DNA from: Planctomycetaceae bacterium
GTDB taxonomy: Bacteria; Planctomycetota; Planctomycetia; Planctomycetales; Planctomycetaceae
Assembly (NCBI GenBank): GCA_020426325.1
Contig: JAGQQG010000040.1
Coordinates: forward strand, 1 to 52,989
Direction of reading: 5' to 3'
DNA length: 52,989 bases
Of this stretch, positions 8,955 through 18,473 are shown one piece after another; the stretch's first letter is position 1; every line of letters begins with the position of its first letter. Both the position numbers and the translations under genes were made by a program. The notes beneath the pieces are model-generated. The model saw nothing but the letters and a program-made list of their open reading frames with translations, was not told the DNA's origin and did not search any database.

Positions 8955-10610
8955 GTGTCATCACCGGAATCCAGCGAGCATGCGGCAACGCAGCCGCTTC
9001 AAATGCCCGATGCTCACGACCTGGCCGAAACTGTCGTCCCTGGAGATCAGGGCTCCAGCGCGCTGCAAAGGACAAAGGTCATGTCGAGTGATACTTCGAC
9101 CGGTCAAAAATCGTCGCAACCTGCTCCGAAGACGAATCCCCCCAAGACCACCAAAGCTTCCGGCCAGAAGACCTACGTCCTCGGTGACTTTGAGCTAAGA
9201 AAAGAGTTAGGGCAAGGGGGGATGGGGAAGGTCTATCTGGCCCATCAGATCAGCCTCGATCGTGACTGTGCGCTGAAGGTCATGTCCAAGGAACTGAAGG
9301 AACGTCCCGGTTTCGTGGAGCGATTCCTGCGCGAAGCCAGGTCGATGGCGAAACTCGACCATCCGCATGTGGTCAAGTGTTACGCGGTCGGCGAAGAGCG
9401 CGGCAAGCATTATGTCGCGATGGAGTTGATCGACGGCCAGAGCATGCAGGACTGGATTGATGAGATCGGCACACTCCCGATTGGGGATGCCGTGCTGATC
9501 ACACTCGTCTGCGCCGAAGCCCTTGAGCATGCTCACGGCCTCAGCATGGTTCATCGAGATATCAAGCCGGACAATATTCTGGTGACCAAGACGGGTCTGG
9601 TGAAAGTGGCCGACCTTGGTCTCGCGAAGGTCACCGATGACGATATGTCCATGACGCAGACGGGTCATGGTCTGGGCACGCCTCACTACATGCCGCCCGA
9701 GCAGGCCCGCGACGCCAAGCACGTGGATGCCCGCTGCGATGTGTATGCGTTGGGGTGCACGCTGTATCACTTCGTCACCGGGGCCCTGCCGTTCGCGGGT
9801 GATTCTGTTGTGGAACTGATCACCAACAAGGAGCGAGGCCAATTCAAGCCGGCCCGACAGATCAACAAGAATGTCCCCGAACGCCTGAGCCTGATCATCG
9901 ACAAGATGATGGCCAGAGATCCGAAACATCGTTATCAGTCTTGTGAGGAACTGATCAAAGACCTGGAAGCGTTGAACCTGGCAAACGAGGCTCTCAGCTT
10001 CATTCAATCAGAGAAAAAGACCGTCCTCAGGCGAGGAAGCAGCATGCCGACGCAACGGGTCGGAGGAACTCAGGTGAACGAACCGCCCGCGAGTCCTCGG
10101 CAGCAGCGGTCAAATCCAACAGCCAGCCGCAAGCAAACGGCTGCTTCATCTCCTCGTCAGTCGCAAGCCCCGACCGGTGATCTCTGGTATGTGAAATACG
10201 AGGATTCCACGGGTCGTATTCGTACGAGTAAGATGACCCGCGAACAAATCCTGCAGGCTCTCAAGAGCGACAAGCTGACGCTCAAGACGCGTGTTGCCCG
10301 GAGTTCAAAGGAGGAGTTTGTCCCCGTCGGCCAGATTCCCGTGTTCGAGGCGGAGGCGAACAAGGCTGTCACCCGCATTGCCGCTTCGCGTCGCGAGACG
10401 AACATGGCGAACGCGTACGCGAAGATCGAGAAGCAATACAATCGCCAGAAATGGTGGCGACTCATCGGCCGCTTCCGGGATGGAACTTTGGGCATCGTCG
10501 GCCTGATCGTGTGGCTGGTGGTCGCCCTGACCGTGGTCGGTGGGGGAGGGTTCTTCCTCCTCGTTGCGCTGAAGTCCTATGCAGTCAAGGAAGGGTGGAT
10601 TCAGCAATAA
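8955..10610 (+). CDS. Hanks-type serine/threonine protein kinase, membrane anchored
   Basis: Starts at GTG 8955, supported by GGAGG seven bases upstream; 551 residues. A disordered Ser/Pro/Thr-rich N-terminus (1-70) precedes a complete kinase domain (about 75-340): glycine loop LGQGGMGKVYLA, ATP lysine Lys108 in CALKVM, catalytic HRDIKPDN (Asp202), DLG in place of DFG at 220-222, and GTPHYMPPEQ for the P+1/APE region. A second linker leads to a small domain (about 410-465, WYVKYEDSTGRIRTSKMTREQ) that resembles the GYF_2 type. A single membrane helix (IVGLIVWLVVALTVVGG) ends the protein. The kinase should face the cytoplasm. Targets are unknown. Confidence 0.92.
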   Translation: MSSPESSEHAATQPLQMPDAHDLAETVVPGDQGSSALQRTKVMSSDTSTGQKSSQPAPKTNPPKTTKASGQKTYVLGDFELRKELGQGGMGKVYLAHQISLDRDCALKVMSKELKERPGFVERFLREARSMAKLDHPHVVKCYAVGEERGKHYVAMELIDGQSMQDWIDEIGTLPIGDAVLITLVCAEALEHAHGLSMVHRDIKPDNILVTKTGLVKVADLGLAKVTDDDMSMTQTGHGLGTPHYMPPEQARDAKHVDARCDVYALGCTLYHFVTGALPFAGDSVVELITNKERGQFKPARQINKNVPERLSLIIDKMMARDPKHRYQSCEELIKDLEALNLANEALSFIQSEKKTVLRRGSSMPTQRVGGTQVNEPPASPRQQRSNPTASRKQTAASSPRQSQAPTGDLWYVKYEDSTGRIRTSKMTREQILQALKSDKLTLKTRVARSSKEEFVPVGQIPVFEAEANKAVTRIAASRRETNMANAYAKIEKQYNRQKWWRLIGRFRDGTLGIVGLIVWLVVALTVVGGGGFFLLVALKSYAVKEGWIQQ

Positions 10611-10830
10611 ATTCGCTGAACTGCCTGCGACAAGGCGAATGGTTTCCCCCAGTCCATCGGCCCGCTCAGATCGGTAGACTTTCTCTGATCGTTCCGGACA
10701 TCGCGAATTCTCTATTGATGGGTGGCAGGCTCACCTGTGGAGCGAACGTTCACCCTTGGCCGAAATCTCTGGAATTTCGGTGCTATCGATACGATGATGA
10801 AATGATACGGATTGCGCAGGGAGGCAATCC

Positions 10831-13197
10831 ATGCGTTTCGTCTCTTTTCCAGAGATCAGTTGCATGACCGTCGTTGGACGCAGGGTGAATCGTCACAGAA
10901 CGGCTTCCGCAATTCCGTTGCTCGTCGCTGTCGTTGCTGTGATTCCGCACCTCGATGCTGGCGAAGTCCGAACACAGTCCGGGTTTGTGATCCGTGGACG
11001 ACCGAGCCAGGTGGAAGGACTGAGTGCGGCTGCGGCCCGGCAGTCTCGGGGGCCGGTGAACATCAAACATGTCTGGATGGTCGACGACGATCTGCGGCGA
11101 ACGTTCGTGCCTCAACGGATGGTCAATAAAGGAGACGTGAGCACAGACGATTTGCAGACCTTTGATGAATTCACGCTCGACCGGGGGGCACACCATCGCG
11201 GCATGGCTCCTGCTGTGATCGGCTCGTATCTGGAGGTCACGCCATTTGATGAATACGGACGCCGCACAGTCACACTGGCGGCACAGCCCAAGAACATCAG
11301 TATTGTTCAGGAAATCACTCAACTGCGGCCGGATATCGTGACTCTCAGCGGAGTGTCACACAACTGGACGCACGGCCTGCCGACAAGTGCCCTCAGCGAT
11401 GACGTCCTGCTTTCACTGCTCAAGCAGGCGACTGATGCGAACAGTCCACAGGATCGACTTCGAGTGGTGCGATTCGTGACCGACGCCAATCGGTACACGC
11501 TCGCCCAGCAGTTGCTGAATCAGTTCAAGATGGACTTTCCGGATGCGGCCGATCGTGCGGATGAGATACAGGAGCGTCTGCATCATCTGATTGCCGTCAA
11601 AGCACTGGGTGAGATCCTCGAACGGCAACGGGCCGGTCAGCATCAGCTCGCAGCCGAGTATGCTCAAAAGTTTCCGGGCGATCAGGTGAGCGCCCAAGTG
11701 CTGCGAGAGTCACAGGCGATTGTCAAACATTACGAGGAAGTGTCTCAGAACATCGCCAAAGTAAAACTGATGCTTGGTTCGCTGCAGGCCGAGTTGGACG
11801 CAGAGCAGTTCGAACAGGTCTCCCCCTTGCGGTCTGTGGTGACTGACGAATTGTCTGTGAACAACATTGACCGTTTGGAGCCGTTTCTGCGGACTGAGTT
11901 TGACGACACGCTGACTGCTGCGGAAAAGCTGGGGCTCGCTTACACAGGCTGGCTGCTGGGAAACGCTCGTGCCGAGACGAATCTCGCCCTCGCGTTACGA
12001 TTGTGGAGCGTACGCTTCCTTGCGGTCGAATTTCTTCGTTCTGAGAACGAGGCCGATCGTCTGGATCTGTTGAGACGTCTGCATGAGATCGACGGGGCTA
12101 CAATCGAAACCGTGGCAGAGATGATTCCACGGCTCCCTATGCCGCTGCAATCGATCATTCCCGATGCCGGTGTCCCGTTCACGGTCGAACTGCCTGCTCA
12201 GGACGGTGGACCGGCAATCCGATACACGGTTGTCCTTCCGCTCGAGTATTCGGTGGATCTTCAGTATCCGCTGGTGGTCGCGTTGGGCAATCGCGGGGCT
12301 TCGACAGAAGCAACTGCCCAATGGTGGGCAGGGACCGCTGAGCAACCGGGAACGGCGATGACTCGTGGTTACATCGTGATCGCGCCGGAGTATGCTGATG
12401 CTGACACTAAGGAGTACGCCTATGGATCATCAGCTCATCGGGTTGTCCTGGAATCCATCCGCGACATGCGAAAGAGGTTCAATATCGACTCGGACCGGGT
12501 TTTCCTCGCGGGACATGGGATGGGCGGGGATGCAGCCTTCGACATCGGCATGTCGCACCCCGACTATTTCGCAGGCGTGATCCCGATCATCGGAGTCTGC
12601 GATCAGCATTGCAAGGTCTACTGGGACAATGCCCCGGAATTGGCGTGGTATGTCGTCGGAGGGGAGAAGGACCGGGACACGCTCGATGTCAACGCGAAGG
12701 TCCTCAATCGGATGATGATCGGTGGGTACGATCTGACTTACGCCGAATACATCGAAAGAGGATACGAGTCCTACTTCGAGGAGAAACCTCGAATCTTCGA
12801 ATGGATGGAGCTCCATGCCCGCGTCCCGCAGTCCAAGGACTTCGAGATTGAGATCCTGCGACCGGAGGATGCGAATGTTTACTGGCTGAAGGCCGAGGGA
12901 TTCCAGGAGAACGTCCTGCAACCGGTCGCCTTTCGAGGGGAACGAATGGTGACTCGACCGCAGGTTGTTGATGCTCGAATTACACCGGGGGGAACGGTTT
13001 ACGTGACCTCCGGTGCCGGTCGGGTAACCATCATGCTTTCGCCGTCACTCGTCAACCTTGATGAACGTATCGAGGTGCGCGTCAGCGGCAAACGCCCCTA
13101 CCGCGACTTCATCAAGCCGGATCTGGGCGTGCTGCTGGAAGACCTCCGCGAACGGGGTGATCGACAACGACTGTACTGGGCGATGCTGGAGTTGTAA
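10831..13197 (+). CDS. large secreted protein with inactive alpha/beta-hydrolase domain
   Basis: 788 residues; the ATG at 10831 has AGGGAGG six bases upstream. An N-terminal hydrophobic segment (IPLLVAVVAVIPHL) followed by DAG suits a signal peptide. A middle helical region (about 180-420) precedes an alpha/beta-hydrolase fold of the PHB-depolymerase/esterase type (about 450-670): YTVVLPLEYSVDLQYPLVVAL, RVFLAGHGMGGDAAFDIG, WYVVGGEKDRDTLD. The nucleophile elbow reads G-H-G-M-G, with Gly563 where Ser is needed, and no obvious catalytic His follows. It is therefore probably a non-catalytic or repurposed hydrolase. It follows the kinase after 220 bases and may be linked to it functionally, but this is inference. 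Confidence 0.75.
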   Translation: MRFVSFPEISCMTVVGRRVNRHRTASAIPLLVAVVAVIPHLDAGEVRTQSGFVIRGRPSQVEGLSAAAARQSRGPVNIKHVWMVDDDLRRTFVPQRMVNKGDVSTDDLQTFDEFTLDRGAHHRGMAPAVIGSYLEVTPFDEYGRRTVTLAAQPKNISIVQEITQLRPDIVTLSGVSHNWTHGLPTSALSDDVLLSLLKQATDANSPQDRLRVVRFVTDANRYTLAQQLLNQFKMDFPDAADRADEIQERLHHLIAVKALGEILERQRAGQHQLAAEYAQKFPGDQVSAQVLRESQAIVKHYEEVSQNIAKVKLMLGSLQAELDAEQFEQVSPLRSVVTDELSVNNIDRLEPFLRTEFDDTLTAAEKLGLAYTGWLLGNARAETNLALALRLWSVRFLAVEFLRSENEADRLDLLRRLHEIDGATIETVAEMIPRLPMPLQSIIPDAGVPFTVELPAQDGGPAIRYTVVLPLEYSVDLQYPLVVALGNRGASTEATAQWWAGTAEQPGTAMTRGYIVIAPEYADADTKEYAYGSSAHRVVLESIRDMRKRFNIDSDRVFLAGHGMGGDAAFDIGMSHPDYFAGVIPIIGVCDQHCKVYWDNAPELAWYVVGGEKDRDTLDVNAKVLNRMMIGGYDLTYAEYIERGYESYFEEKPRIFEWMELHARVPQSKDFEIEILRPEDANVYWLKAEGFQENVLQPVAFRGERMVTRPQVVDARITPGGTVYVTSGAGRVTIMLSPSLVNLDERIEVRVSGKRPYRDFIKPDLGVLLEDLRERGDRQRLYWAMLEL

Positions 13198-13210
13198 GTC
13201 ACTCGACTCG

Positions 13211-15118
13211 TTACGACTTGTTGAAGAGCGATTGACTTCCGGACATCTTTCGTGCTGTCGCGACTAGTCCCGCGACGTCGAGTCCCAGATCAGCCAGAAG
13301 TTCATCACGGCTGCCGTGCTCGATGAAGCGATCCGGAATGCCGAGTCGACGGATGTTCTGAGTCGGGAGTCGGGCATCATTGGCCGCCTCAAGGACGGCC
13401 GACCCGAATCCTCCGTTGAGCGTGCTTTCCTCGACGGTGATCACAAACCCCGTCTCTTCGATCGCCCGGAAGAGTGTCTCTGTGTCCAGGGGACGCAGGA
13501 ATCGGGCGTTGACCACGCCAACATCGAGGCCCTGCTGCTGGAGTTGGGCTGCTGCCTCGACACATCGCGGGAACAATGACCCAAAGACCAGGAAGGTGCC
13601 GTCTGTCCCCCACCGATAGATATCGGCTTTGCCCAACTCGATCGGATTCGCAATCCGCTTGACCAACTCAGCATCCGTCTTAGGGTAGCGGATCGCAGCA
13701 GGCCCCTCATAAGAGAGGGCGAAGTCGAGCATGGGCGTGACGTCCGCTTCGTCGCCGGGGGCCATCATCACGATGTTGGGGAACGTCCGCAGATAGGTAT
13801 TGTCGAAGGCACCGTGATGCGTCGGACCATCCGGACCGCAGATACCCGCCCGGTCAAGACAGAACGTGACGGGCAGGTTCTGGAGAGCCACTTCCTGGAA
13901 AATGTGATCGAACGACCGCTGCAGGAAAGTGCTGTAGATGTCGACGATCGGTCGCATCCCAGCCTTCGCCATTCCCGCTGCAAAGGCAACTGCGTGTGCC
14001 TCACAGATCCCGGTATCGAAGAATCGATCGGGGAAGTCGTCCCGAATCGTACCCAGGTCATTCCCTGCACACATAGCGGCCGTCAACACACAGACACGCT
14101 CATCCTCTTGCATGGCGGCGTGGATCGCGTCACTCACAACATTGGTGTAGGAAGGACGACTGTTCCTGCCCAGGAAGACGATTTCATTGTCCTCCACCCG
14201 CTCAAAGGGTGCGGGTGTGTGGAACTTGACGGGATCTTCACAGGCCGGTTCGAAGCCGTGTCCCTTTCGAGTGAAGACGTGCAGCAGCACGGGGCCCTGA
14301 ACATCTTTGACCAACTCCAGTGCGTTCCGCAGGCCTCTCAAGTCGTGCCCGTCGACAGGGCCAATGTATCGAAAGCCCATTTCCTCGAAGAGCATGCCGC
14401 CGTGAAAGAACCCCTTCACGGCGTCCTTGAAATCTGCAAGGACTTTCTCCGTCGGCTTGCCAACCACGGGCACCTTGTTGAGCAGCCAGGAGACGTCCTT
14501 CTTCAAGCCATCATAGAACGGTGCGACGCGTGCCTTGTCGAGATAACTCGCCAGACCACCCACGCGGGGGCAAATGCCCATCTCGTTGTCGTTGAGAATG
14601 ACCAGCAGGTCCTTCTTCAGTCCGGAGGCGTTGTTCATCGCTTCGAAGACGACACCGGAGGGGAGTGCTCCGTCGCCGATCACAGCCACTGAGCGCCGTC
14701 CCTCTTCCGGATGAAGCAGGTCATCCCCGGCCTTCAACCCGAGAACCGTCGACACGCTCGCTCCTGCGTGCCCGGTCATAAAGAGGTCGTAGTCGCTTTC
14801 CTCGGGGTTCGGATACCCCATGAGGCCGCCTTTGGTCCGGATCGTGTGGAAGTCCGGATAGCGACCCGTCACCAGTTTGTGCGGATAGATCTGATGTCCC
14901 GTATCCCAGATGAGACGGTCCTTGCTGAAGTCGAACACCAGGTGCAGGGCGATGCACAATTCGACCACCCCCAGGTTACTGGCGAAGTGAGCCGGTCGGT
15001 CTTCGACGATCTGACAAAGGGCTTCGCGGATTTCGTCGGCGAGTGTCAGAAGTTGTTCGTCAGAGAGGGCCCGGATCTCCGCCGGGTCCCCAATGAGCGG
15101 GAGCAGTTCGATTTTCAT
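13211..15118 (-). CDS. dxs: 1-deoxy-D-xylulose-5-phosphate synthase
   Basis: Thiamine-diphosphate enzyme joining pyruvate and glyceraldehyde-3-phosphate, the first step of the MEP isoprenoid pathway. 635 residues. Visible landmarks: RLIWDTGHQIYPHKLVTGR, the ThDP motif starting GDGALPSG and ending at ILNDNEMGI, and the transketolase pyrimidine domain with STFLQRSFDHIFQEV and the DXS-typical FCLDRAGICGPDGPTHHG. Its ATG overlaps the TGA of ispA as TGATG (15120-15116), so the two are translationally coupled. The stop lies only 13 bases from the convergent secreted-protein gene, leaving no room for a terminator. Confidence 0.97.
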   Translation of the reverse strand: MKIELLPLIGDPAEIRALSDEQLLTLADEIREALCQIVEDRPAHFASNLGVVELCIALHLVFDFSKDRLIWDTGHQIYPHKLVTGRYPDFHTIRTKGGLMGYPNPEESDYDLFMTGHAGASVSTVLGLKAGDDLLHPEEGRRSVAVIGDGALPSGVVFEAMNNASGLKKDLLVILNDNEMGICPRVGGLASYLDKARVAPFYDGLKKDVSWLLNKVPVVGKPTEKVLADFKDAVKGFFHGGMLFEEMGFRYIGPVDGHDLRGLRNALELVKDVQGPVLLHVFTRKGHGFEPACEDPVKFHTPAPFERVEDNEIVFLGRNSRPSYTNVVSDAIHAAMQEDERVCVLTAAMCAGNDLGTIRDDFPDRFFDTGICEAHAVAFAAGMAKAGMRPIVDIYSTFLQRSFDHIFQEVALQNLPVTFCLDRAGICGPDGPTHHGAFDNTYLRTFPNIVMMAPGDEADVTPMLDFALSYEGPAAIRYPKTDAELVKRIANPIELGKADIYRWGTDGTFLVFGSLFPRCVEAAAQLQQQGLDVGVVNARFLRPLDTETLFRAIEETGFVITVEESTLNGGFGSAVLEAANDARLPTQNIRRLGIPDRFIEHGSRDELLADLGLDVAGLVATARKMSGSQSLFNKS

Positions 15119-16047
15119 CAGCGGTCTCTCGCAATGATGTAGTGAGCCATGGCTTCCAAGCGCTGGCCTCGGGATCCGAAGATTGCGACTGCTTGACAGG
15201 CATCACAGACAAGCTGCTCAGCCCGCAGACGGCTCTCCGCTTCCCCCAGCAGAGCCGGATAAGTGAGTTTTCCGGCATTTGTGTCCTTTCGGACCCGTTT
15301 CCCCATTGTCTCCGAATCTCCACAAACGTCCAGTAGATCGTCAGCAATTTGGAAGGCAAGTCCGATTGCTTCTCCATACGTTGTCAAACTGCGAAGAGTT
15401 TGAGGATTTGCGCCCGCAATTCGACCTCCCATCGTGAGGGCACTGCACAGCAGACGCCCCGTTTTGCGTCGATGGATGTTTTCCAGAGTCGAGAGCTGCC
15501 GGTTGAGAGGAGAAGGTGGAGAGGGATGAGGGGAGATTTTGCGATCTGAATCTCTCCCCTCTCCGCTCTCCGCTAACAAATCTGCCATCTGTCCGCCGAC
15601 CATTCCGCACATGCCCGCAGCACCCGCAAGATCGGCACAACAGGCCGCAGCGACTTCGGCAGAGGACAGTTCCGTCGCCAGTATCTCGAAGGCCAGGGTC
15701 AACAGGGCATCGCCGGCGAGGATAGCCGTCGCCTCGTCGAACTGGATGTGATTCGTCGGTTTTCCCCGTCGCTCGTCGTCGTCATCCATGGCTGGCAGAT
15801 CATCATGGATCAGGGAGTAAGTGTGTACCATTTCGATGGCACAGGCTGCGGGCATTGCTGCTTCTATCTCTCCCCCGCAAGCCTCGCAGGCCATTAACAC
15901 CAGCAATGGACGAAGGCGTTTCCCCCCAGCCATCAGGCTGTACGCCATCGCCTCTCGCAAACGATCGGGACAGTCGGGAGATGATTCGAGCCGGACACGC
16001 AGGCAGTCCTCAACCGTTGTCCGCCACTGAGACAGCTGTTCGTCCAT
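15118..16047 (-). CDS. ispA: short-chain polyprenyl (farnesyl/geranylgeranyl) diphosphate synthase
   Basis: Condenses IPP with allylic diphosphates. 309 residues with both aspartate-rich motifs: DDLPAMDDD (82-90) and DDLLD (236-240); GGKRLRP (41-47) and IHRRKTG are also typical. Between GGQMADLLAE and LENIHRRKTG the usual short linker of about eight residues is replaced by 27 residues rich in Pro/Ser/Arg (161-187), including SPHPSPPSP. This matches a palindromic DNA insert (separate entry). It does not touch the catalytic motifs, and the frame is intact, so the enzyme is probably active. Farnesyl versus geranylgeranyl product length cannot be decided. It is upstream of, and coupled to, dxs. 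Confidence 0.93.
   Translation of the reverse strand: MDEQLSQWRTTVEDCLRVRLESSPDCPDRLREAMAYSLMAGGKRLRPLLVLMACEACGGEIEAAMPAACAIEMVHTYSLIHDDLPAMDDDDERRGKPTNHIQFDEATAILAGDALLTLAFEILATELSSAEVAAACCADLAGAAGMCGMVGGQMADLLAESGEGRDSDRKISPHPSPPSPLNRQLSTLENIHRRKTGRLLCSALTMGGRIAGANPQTLRSLTTYGEAIGLAFQIADDLLDVCGDSETMGKRVRKDTNAGKLTYPALLGEAESRLRAEQLVCDACQAVAIFGSRGQRLEAMAHYIIARDR
15518..15571. repeat. palindromic element inserted in ispA
   Basis: Purine-rich and pyrimidine-rich arms face each other. GAGGGGAGATT (15528-15538) pairs with AATCTCTCCCCTC (15549-15561) apart from a 2-base bulge. The similarity continues outward, with GGAGA at 15518-15522 matching TCTCC at 15567-15571. The loop is about 10 bases. It coincides with the extra residues in the IspA linker and keeps the reading frame. 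It resembles small REP/RPE-type repeats that settle inside genes; no second copy was recognised in this window. Confidence 0.5.
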
Positions 16048-16269
16048 GGATACTGAAAGATGAGGGAGACGTCGTCATGACTCTGATGACTTGCAGATGA
16101 CAGGAATGATAGCGAAACAATCCGCAAAGCAGAACGAAGCCGTTGCTTTTCGAGAGCATTCTCAGTTGTGGCATCGATCGCCGAGTGTTTAGGCGAAATG
16201 GGGGATGGATTCTCTACCGTACCGGCTCATTGATCGATATAGTCACTGCTTGGTTTTCAGGAGCAACAT

Positions 16270-18276
16270 ATGGTCGAAACGAGTGGACGGCGATGGTCAA
16301 TCGCCGATGCGTCAGAATTGTATGAAGTTGAGCGATGGGGGAAGGGGTTCTTCTCCATCTGCGAAGAGGGGAACTTGCTCGTTCATCCCGATCGCAATCC
16401 TGCGCGTTCGATTGACATGGAAAAGCTTGTCAATCGCCTCAAGCTTCGCGGCCTGGAGTTACCGGTTCTGCTTCGGTTTGATGGGATTCTGGAGGACCGG
16501 CTGCGTGAGATTCATCAGGCTTTCTCCGCTGCCACCAAGGAATATGGGTATCAAGGCAACTATTCCTGCGTATATCCAATCAAAGTCAATCAGCAGCGTC
16601 AGGTGGTGGAGAAGATTGTTGAGTATGGCCGTGAATTTGGATTTGGCCTTGAGGCTGGTAGCAAACCTGAGCTTCTCGCGGTCGTCGCTTTGACGGATCC
16701 TGCGATCCCGATTGTCTGCAATGGCTTTAAGGATGCTGAATTCATCGAAATGGCCATGCTTGCTCAGAAGATGGGACGCCGGGTCATTCCGGTCGTCGAG
16801 AAGTACACGGAGCTGAACCTGATCCTGCGGATGGCTGAGCGGGTCGGTGTGCGGCCCAGCATCGGCATGCGCGTCAAACTCGCCTCGCGGGGTGCAGGTC
16901 GCTGGCAGAAGTCGGGTGGCTATCGATCGAAATTCGGTCTGACGGTCAGCGAGATCCTGCGCGGACTGGATGAATTGCATGAACACGACATGGCAGATTG
17001 CTTCACCATGTTGCACTTTCACCTGGGCAGCCAGATCACCAACATCCGTCAGGTCAAATCGGCCATCAACGAGGCGGCCCGTGTGTACGTCGATCTGCAT
17101 CGTCGAGGAGCCGGATTGACAACTCTGGACGTCGGCGGGGGGTTGGGTGTCGATTACGACGGATCGCAGACCAACTTCGAATCCAGCATGAACTACACCC
17201 TGCAGGAATACGCGAACGACGTCGTCTATCACATCCAGGCGGTGTGTGAAGAGACCGGTATTCCGCACCCCGACATCATCTCCGAAAGCGGTCGGGCAAT
17301 TGCAGCATATCACAGCGTGCTGGTCTTCGAGTCACTTGGGGTCTCTGGCCAGGGGAACCCTCCGGCAGCCGTTCTCGCTGCTGAGCAGGAGACCTCAGCC
17401 GACTTCGAAAATCTCCCCCAAGATGCGAAGTCTCCACTGAAAGATCTGCTGTTCACATATCACGATGTCTGTGCCCGAAACGTGCTGGAAAGTTATCACG
17501 ATGCCCAGCAGGCGTTGGATACCGCGATCAACCTGTTCAACACAGGACACCTCCCGCTCGACCAGCGGGTGATCTCTGAGGATCTGTTCTTCGCCATCTG
17601 TCGAAAGATTCGAGGGCTGTTCAAGGAGCTTGAATACATTCCGGAAGAATTGCAGGGGTTGGACACCATGCTTTCGGATACGGTGTTTTGCAATTTCTCA
17701 CTGTTTCAGTCCATGCCGGACAGCTGGGCTATTGGCCAGTTGTTTCCCGTGATGCCCATCCATCGACTTGATGAGCAACCTGTCCGACACTCTGTCCTGT
17801 GCGACATCACTTGCGACTCGGACGGTAAGATCGACACCTTCATCGATCGCCGCAGTACGAAGCGGACATTGAAACTGCACGCCTCAGATGGTTCGCCGTA
17901 TTATCTCGCAGCTTTTCTCACCGGAGCCTATCAGGAGATTCTCGGCGATCTCCACAATCTCTTCGGCGATACGAACGCGGTGCATGTGGACATGAATGAT
18001 CGCGATGAGGTCGTGCTGGAAGCGATCATCAAGGGAGACACAGTCCGGGAAGTCCTGAGCTACGTCCAGTTCGACGAAGAAGATCTGATCAATCGCGTCC
18101 AGCGGGCTGTCGAGACGGCGGTGCAGAAGAATCGGTTGGATCACGAACAGGCCGGACGTCTCGTTAAATTCTATGAAGACCAGTTGAATGCCTACACCTA
18201 TCTCAGCTGGGAGTCATCAAACTTGACGACTCCGCAGCCCGGGCCGGAGGCGAAAGCACTGGCTGCCAAGGGGTGA
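16270..18276 (+). CDS. speA: biosynthetic arginine decarboxylase
   Basis: PLP enzyme converting arginine to agmatine in polyamine synthesis; 668 residues, the normal size of the SpeA type. The PLP lysine is Lys105 in CVYPIKVNQQR. LHFHLGSQI and LDVGGGLGVDYDG are fold-III decarboxylase signatures, and SESGRAIAAYHSVLV follows. The ATG at 16270 has AGGAG seven bases upstream. It is divergent from ispA-dxs with about 220 bases between. No other polyamine gene is next to it. Confidence 0.97.
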   Translation: MVETSGRRWSIADASELYEVERWGKGFFSICEEGNLLVHPDRNPARSIDMEKLVNRLKLRGLELPVLLRFDGILEDRLREIHQAFSAATKEYGYQGNYSCVYPIKVNQQRQVVEKIVEYGREFGFGLEAGSKPELLAVVALTDPAIPIVCNGFKDAEFIEMAMLAQKMGRRVIPVVEKYTELNLILRMAERVGVRPSIGMRVKLASRGAGRWQKSGGYRSKFGLTVSEILRGLDELHEHDMADCFTMLHFHLGSQITNIRQVKSAINEAARVYVDLHRRGAGLTTLDVGGGLGVDYDGSQTNFESSMNYTLQEYANDVVYHIQAVCEETGIPHPDIISESGRAIAAYHSVLVFESLGVSGQGNPPAAVLAAEQETSADFENLPQDAKSPLKDLLFTYHDVCARNVLESYHDAQQALDTAINLFNTGHLPLDQRVISEDLFFAICRKIRGLFKELEYIPEELQGLDTMLSDTVFCNFSLFQSMPDSWAIGQLFPVMPIHRLDEQPVRHSVLCDITCDSDGKIDTFIDRRSTKRTLKLHASDGSPYYLAAFLTGAYQEILGDLHNLFGDTNAVHVDMNDRDEVVLEAIIKGDTVREVLSYVQFDEEDLINRVQRAVETAVQKNRLDHEQAGRLVKFYEDQLNAYTYLSWESSNLTTPQPGPEAKALAAKG

Positions 18277-18473
18277 AGTAACTCATTCGACAAGAACAGA
18301 ATGAGTTGTTGCAGCGTCGAACTCGAGCCATGGTCGATGCATCTTGCCAAGATCGGTTTGAATCGAGACGATGAGCGCAGCGAACCTGCAGCCGGTCGCC
18401 GTGTCGCGACTGATTGTTGTCTGTTCGTTGCAGTCATCACTTGTTCGTCCCACGGCTATGAGGAATTCCTGCA

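Noticed and set aside
9207..10007. 266-codon minus-strand frame opposite the kinase
   Set aside because: Antisense shadow of the kinase domain.
13814..14692. 292-codon plus-strand frame opposite dxs
   Set aside because: Antisense shadow; dxs shows all family motifs in the other strand.
16459..17313. 284-codon minus-strand frame opposite speA
   Set aside because: Antisense shadow of arginine decarboxylase.
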